DNA from: Nitrosomonadales bacterium
GTDB lineage: Bacteria; Pseudomonadota; Gammaproteobacteria; Burkholderiales; Gallionellaceae
Assembly: GCA_016721605.1 (NCBI GenBank)
Contig: JADKHS010000036.1
Span: 1 to 64,000 of the forward strand
Direction: 5' to 3'
Length of the DNA stretch: 64,000 nt
The number at the start of each line of letters is the position of its first letter. Position 1 is the stretch's first letter. Made by a program: the position numbers and the translations under genes. Below, one piece after another: positions 60,194-64,000 of this stretch. The notes under the pieces are model-generated. The model had not been told where the DNA came from and did not search any database. It saw nothing but the letters and a program-made list of their open reading frames with translations.

Positions 60194-62035
60194 TTAATTT
60201 TGTTCCGGTTCTGGGGGTAATTGTATAGTTGAAAGAAAATTATCGACCCTGCTAACAAATGGGCTGCCAGGGAGTTCAAGGCCTAAAATCGGGGAAAATT
60301 CTTTTAGCTTCTTAAAAGCCGCTTCCAGCAATTGAACCAGCTCTGTAGGCGACAACAAAACCAGTTCAGAAAAGCGGGTGGAAAATTCAGTTAGCCGTAG
60401 AGGCCCTTGTTCTACTGGGCTGTTCGCTGCCAGTTCGCAAAGTTCATTGGCAAAGGTTGCAATTTGTTGCTGAATTTCGACCGGCTTCGCCGGTTTCGGC
60501 AATTTTTCGAAACCAAGGTATTGGATGCTCCCACGTATCGTTTCGGGGAATTTCCAGCGTTCGGCGACTGCCATGCCAAGCCTGCTGTAGCCTATTCCGA
60601 GTACCCGGGTTGAAGCCGTCTCATCATCCAAATTGTACGTCTTGATTAATCGCTCTATTTCTTCAAATTCTTCATGGAAATAGAAGATGGTGAGACTCTT
60701 GCCAAGCCGGTGGAACATTCCGCATATGAAAGCTTCTTCAGCCATGTTTTGATGCCTGAGACGAATGGCGAAATGGCGGCAAATAAATGCGCTTACGAAA
60801 GAGCTGATTAACGTGTCCTTGAGATTTTGATCCCCATCTTTCATGGCGTCAAAATACATGAGGCCGTTACAGGTCATGCGGATGACGTTCATACCAAGCC
60901 GGTGGATCGCATTCGATATTGTCTTGACGCCATGGCCCGTGCCACCGTAAAAGGATGAGTTCGCAAGTTGCAGCAACTTGTTAGTAATGGCGTAATCCCT
61001 AAGTACGATATTGGTCAATAGATCAGCATTCGAGTCGTTGTTCTCCTCGGTTAGGCGGTTGATTTCTACCAAATTATTCGAAAGAGCGGGAAAGGCTGAT
61101 TTTCGCTCCAGGCGTTTAAGCAGAAACATGACGGTGCTGTGGTCGACACCCTGGTCATCCGGCTCCAGCAGTTCGAGCAGTTCGTCAACGGCAAGTTTCA
61201 TTTCGGCGGCATCAGCAAAACGGTTTGTGGCATCGTGACTCAGCGCGCGCCGGATCACCGTTTGTAACCTCGTATCCAAACCCAGCCGATCCATGTCTCC
61301 CAGGTCCAGTTCGCTATCCGCTATTGCATTGATGATTATTTGCAGGTTTTCCGTTGGCACGGGTGATTTACCGCTTACCATTTCGAACAAGATCAGGCCT
61401 AGCACGAAGATGTCCGAGCGGGCAGTCAGCGGGTGATTGTTGAAATGTTCCGGCGACATGTAAAGTGGTGATCCTCTCAGCTCGTCGTCACAGCCGACCG
61501 CATCCATGCCAGCGAGTTTTGCAAGTCCAAAATCCATGATACGGGGTACGCCAGCTGTGTCGATCATGATGTTGCTGGGTGACAGGTCCAAGTGCAGGAT
61601 ACCTTGCGCATGGGCGCATGCAACGCCGGCCAGTATTGCACTGAACATCGGTAAAGCTTCTTGTACTGGTATGGCACCGTTCTGTAGCCGTTTATCGCGG
61701 AGGGTCATTCCTTCGACGTAGGCAAAAACAAGATACGGGAAGTCCCGATATAGGCCAGCTTCGTACAATGGTACGATGTTCGGATGTGCCAGCTTGGCGA
61801 CAATGCGTGCTTCGCTCGGAAAAACTTCACGGTTCTCTGAAGGCTTGTCGTTGCCGGTTGGATTTAACCATTTGATCGCTACATGTCTTTCCAAAACCGG
61901 ATCAAAAGCCAGAAAGACTTTCCCTTGAAGGCCTGTGCCGAGCCAGCGGCGGATGAGGAACCGTCCTATCTTAAGTTGTTCGGTACGCGCTTTTGACGGA
62001 GTTTCTGCACTGACAGGCTGCTGGACGAAGCTCAT
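60194..62035 (-). CDS. Serine/threonine protein kinase fused to HDOD domain
   Basis: 613 residues, intact. N-terminal kinase (about residues 24-290): GTGLQGKVFLAFDP, invariant Lys in HVAIKWL, catalytic loop HLDLSPSNIMI, DFGLAKLAG and the activation segment SPLYMSPEHF. The loop reads HLDLSPSN where HRDLKPxN is usual: Asp and Asn are kept, Arg is Leu and Lys is Ser. The Lys-to-Ser change is known in some bacterial kinases. The C-terminal HDOD domain (about 310-510, AITNKLLQLANSSFYGG ... MFHRLGKSLTIFYF) is a degenerate HD fold used as a signalling scaffold. The combination suggests a phosphorylation-linked regulator; targets unknown. AAGGAAA precedes the start. Confidence 0.9.
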   Translation of the reverse strand: MSFVQQPVSAETPSKARTEQLKIGRFLIRRWLGTGLQGKVFLAFDPVLERHVAIKWLNPTGNDKPSENREVFPSEARIVAKLAHPNIVPLYEAGLYRDFPYLVFAYVEGMTLRDKRLQNGAIPVQEALPMFSAILAGVACAHAQGILHLDLSPSNIMIDTAGVPRIMDFGLAKLAGMDAVGCDDELRGSPLYMSPEHFNNHPLTARSDIFVLGLILFEMVSGKSPVPTENLQIIINAIADSELDLGDMDRLGLDTRLQTVIRRALSHDATNRFADAAEMKLAVDELLELLEPDDQGVDHSTVMFLLKRLERKSAFPALSNNLVEINRLTEENNDSNADLLTNIVLRDYAITNKLLQLANSSFYGGTGHGVKTISNAIHRLGMNVIRMTCNGLMYFDAMKDGDQNLKDTLISSFVSAFICRHFAIRLRHQNMAEEAFICGMFHRLGKSLTIFYFHEEFEEIERLIKTYNLDDETASTRVLGIGYSRLGMAVAERWKFPETIRGSIQYLGFEKLPKPAKPVEIQQQIATFANELCELAANSPVEQGPLRLTEFSTRFSELVLLSPTELVQLLEAAFKKLKEFSPILGLELPGSPFVSRVDNFLSTIQLPPEPEQN

Positions 62036-62309
62036 GTATTTTTCCTTTTTTGCTCATGCGATTTTTTTAGCAGCCCGGTAACTCGGTAGGTTGAATGAAA
62101 TAAAGCCCAACATTTCACCGCCCACCATAACTATCTACTTTGTCGCCTATTTTCCCACTCTAATCCGATGCTGTCATTCCCCGCTCAATGCAATATTGAA
62201 TGTGGCTAACCAACAAGGTGAGAAACCTGGCAGTGTTTTATGGGATTGTAGTGGATTTAATCGATGTGCCGCGCAAGACCAACTTTATTTCGGATTTGAT
62301 GTTAGTGCT
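62036..62309. other. Intergenic region upstream of the kinase gene
   Basis: No gene is supported. Short frames on the plus strand lack family features. It leads into the inverted-repeat element at 62310. Confidence 0.5.
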
Positions 62310-62504
62310 AAATAGAAATGTCCGCTATTTGGGGGGCACTTCTCCAAGCCTTATAGCCGTGTCAAGGGCGGGCTTTAGCCCGGCGAAGCGAACCCTTTAC
62401 TCGGCGTAAAGGCTATATGCTACCGAGTGGTTGTAAGTGCAGCGCTTTCGCGCTTACAACCATGAAGGCATAGGTTTTTTGACAAATAGCGGACATTTCT
62501 ATTT
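62310..62504. mobile_element. MITE-like element with 22-base perfect inverted ends
   Basis: The left end 62310-62331 (core GAAATGTCCGCTATTTG) and the right end 62483-62504 (core CAAATAGCGGACATTTC) are exact reverse complements over 22 bases. They enclose 151 bases with no coding frame but three nested hairpins: GGGCT/AGCCC near 62371-62382, CCTTTAC/GTAAAGG near 62394-62412, and GGTTGTAAG/CTTACAACC near 62430-62462. A further GCGGACATTT lies at 62512-62521. The design is that of a miniature inverted-repeat element or solo ends of an insertion sequence. No target duplication is seen. Confidence 0.65.
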
Positions 62505-62639
62505 TGGAGAAAGCGGACATTTTCACTTAGCGCTAACATTATGAAAATTCCTTGCCAATGTTTCGGCATCTTTAAATAATTTCCACGCGGTTTCAATTTT
62601 TATTATTGTCTGTGAGTGTGGCGCACGTCAATGAATAGC

Positions 62640-62700
62640 GTTTATCTGCCGCCCCGCCCAAACTTGTTTAACCCGCGTCCTGTATTGGCGGCAGATAAAC
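62640..62700. repeat. Perfect 14-base inverted repeat
   Basis: GTTTATCTGCCGCC at 62640-62653 and GGCGGCAGATAAAC at 62687-62700, with a 33-base spacer. It could be a pair of mobile-element ends or a stable hairpin. It lies in a gene-free stretch between the MITE-like element and the broken transposase. The rest of 62505-63248 holds no gene that I can support. Confidence 0.65.
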
Positions 62701-63248
62701 CTTGTTGGACTGAACCTTACGGAGAGCGGAACCTATGGGGATTGTAAGCAAGCGTAGCCTAGCAGCCTGTCGGGCTACCCGTTAATTTTGCCAGCCACCT
62801 GGTATATATTGCCGGATGGATTTGATCATAATTTCATAAATTGAATTTTCAGCTTCTCAGTAATGTAGGGTGGGTAGTCATTATCACCGCAAGCGGTCAA
62901 TCATACTCAGCACCGCACTTACACATTCGGTGAAATTCTCGAATCGAGGCCAATTCAACCGCGACGTTGTCCATGCCCGTGATTGACCAGGTTGAAATCA
63001 ATGTAATCGACATGGTGGGCAAAACCTGTTCCATCACGAATTTGGTTTCCCAGAATCGTCGTTGACAGATAGTCAATTGGCGATGTTTGACCTTTGATGC
63101 AGTCTCCTTTCGGCGACGATAATGTTCTCTGCAAGTCAAAGAATCAGGCCGCTTGATTATCATCCAACGAGCGAAAATCGGCATCACTATCAGGTAATGT
63201 CCACACGCACCGTTTGGATTGAGGCCCGCAATCCGCGAACCGCCGTTT

Positions 63249-63986
63249 CATGATGCATGATTCTTCGCCGCCGAGATTGATCTGGTCTTTGTAAAGAGCT
63301 TGAGGCCGGACAGGCGATTTGCCGCGAGGTTAATGTCGCTTTCTTATCTACTCCTTGCGATCCGCGTGGGCAGCAAAACTTGCACACCCTGACTGTTCCT
63401 GTTCAAACCGTTCTTTGGCACGATCTTCAATCTTGATTTTAGCCTCGGTGATTGCTTTGATGCGATCTTCGCGGCGGGCGATCTCGTCGGGCAGGTTCAT
63501 GCCAACCGGTATCTTCTCGTTGTCCGCCGCTTCGGCCAGCTCCATAAGCTTCCTGACCTCGCCTTGCAGTTGTTCTTCCAGTTTCTTGATGTGCCCATAA
63601 CTCAAGGCACTATGTCGGGATGCGTTGGCTTTGAACTTACTGCCATCCAGCGCAATGTTGCCGAGATTGAGCACGCCCAGCGTGCGGGCGATCATCAGTA
63701 TTTGCACCATGAGCCCCCCGATCTCTTTCAGGAAGCGTTTGCGAAAAGTGTTCAGCGTATCGTGATCCGGATGTTCGTCCGCAGCCACAAAACGAAATGC
63801 AACCGAGTCGTAGGTGGCGTTCTCCAGTTTGCGACTGGAAAACACGCCTGTGGCATAGCCGTAAACCAGTATGGACAACAGCAATGCGGGGTGGAACGGG
63901 GCACTTCCGCTTGTGCCGTAGGCGCGTTCCATAGCCTTCAAGTCCAGTTGCTCGACAATCTCAACGATAAATCGCGCTAAGTTTTG
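63249..63986 (-). pseudogene. IS1182-type transposase, broken and truncated
   Basis: DDE transposase. The open part (63348-63986) reads QNLARFIVEIVEQLDLKAME, SAPFHPALLLSILVYGYATG, TYDSVAFRFVAADEHPDHDTL and NIALDGSKFKANASRH. This is the N-terminal DUF772 region and first catalytic Asp of IS1182-family enzymes. In another frame, KDQINLGGEESCIM (about 63249-63290) continues the protein. Further C-terminal catalytic parts are missing or unrecognisable. An in-frame stop at 63987-63989 cuts the N-terminus before the window edge. Inactive as seen. Confidence 0.82.
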
Positions 63987-64000
63987 TTATCTTTAAATGG

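Noticed and set aside
62640..62700. Integron attC site
   Set aside because: The ends do not have the RYYYAAC/GTTRRRY core pattern, the repeat is perfect instead of imperfect, and no integrase or cassette is near.
62897..63187. 96-codon minus frame downstream of the broken transposase
   Set aside because: No family features or start signal. It may be residual transposase or neighbouring mobile sequence, but cannot be supported.
1..64000. tRNA and rRNA genes
   Set aside because: Intergenic stretches were read for cloverleaf arms and rRNA core words; none was found.

Overview
The window reads as a chromosome segment of a betaproteobacterium, most likely of the Nitrosomonadales/Gallionellaceae type. 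I infer this from protein style and gene neighbourhoods: polA / LOG / DUF2782-thrB, trkA-trkH, trxA-rho, secA opposite a dciA-like gene, PP0621-pilS-pilR-ampD-nrdA-nrdB, and a histone-H1-like Ala/Lys/Pro repeat protein. No 16S or tRNA gene is present, so the placement is inference.

A property of the whole window must be kept in mind. Many genes that should be essential (polA, clpB, secA, nrdA, msbA) and many others (trkA, pilS, pilR, trxC, most of the defence island) are broken by single-base indels, yet the pieces on both sides stay open and conserved. Several breaks sit in short homopolymers and can be repaired by adding one base. They look like sequencing or assembly errors more than decay, so I annotate whole genes across them.

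Layout. 1-5.8 kb: polA (minus), then LOG protein, DUF2782, homoserine kinase and a membrane protein. 6.2-11.4 kb: thioredoxin-like protein, trkA-trkH potassium uptake, dTDP-4-dehydrorhamnose reductase, DUF1566 protein. 11.8-18 kb: trxA, rho, a lone AAA ATPase, and clpB behind a near-perfect heat-shock (sigma-32) promoter. 18.2-22.2 kb: a secreted haem-binding-like (HbpS/GlcG) protein and a large DUF11/bacterial-repeat surface protein ending in an IPTL-CTERM sorting signal. 22.4-23.3 kb: greB and an IS5-type transposase remnant at the border of the island.

23.35-35.36 kb is the accessory core: an SNF2 helicase with an N-terminal PLD-like region, a DUF4391 protein, a DUF4062+ATP-binding protein, a type III DNA methyltransferase (Mod), an AlbA_2 (Schlafen-type)+ATP-binding protein, and a type III restriction helicase-nuclease (Res). 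Successive genes overlap by ATGA at three junctions, so this appears to be one translationally coupled anti-phage operon built around a type III restriction-modification pair. It is the best candidate here for a poorly described system.

35.4-54.3 kb is core again: argJ, a cyclic-nucleotide-binding protein, secA, dciA-like, PP0621, the PilS/PilR two-component pair, ampD, class I ribonucleotide reductase nrdAB, the H1-like repeat protein, msbA, a CDP-glucoseen-reductase-type flavoprotein and an NAD-dependent epimerase. 54.3-64 kb: a TIGR02466-type oxygenase, a secreted DUF1566-like protein, an astacin-like metallopeptidase, a lipoprotein, trxC, nadC, a Ser/Thr kinase-HDOD fusion, a MITE-like inverted-repeat element and a broken IS1182-type transposase at the edge.
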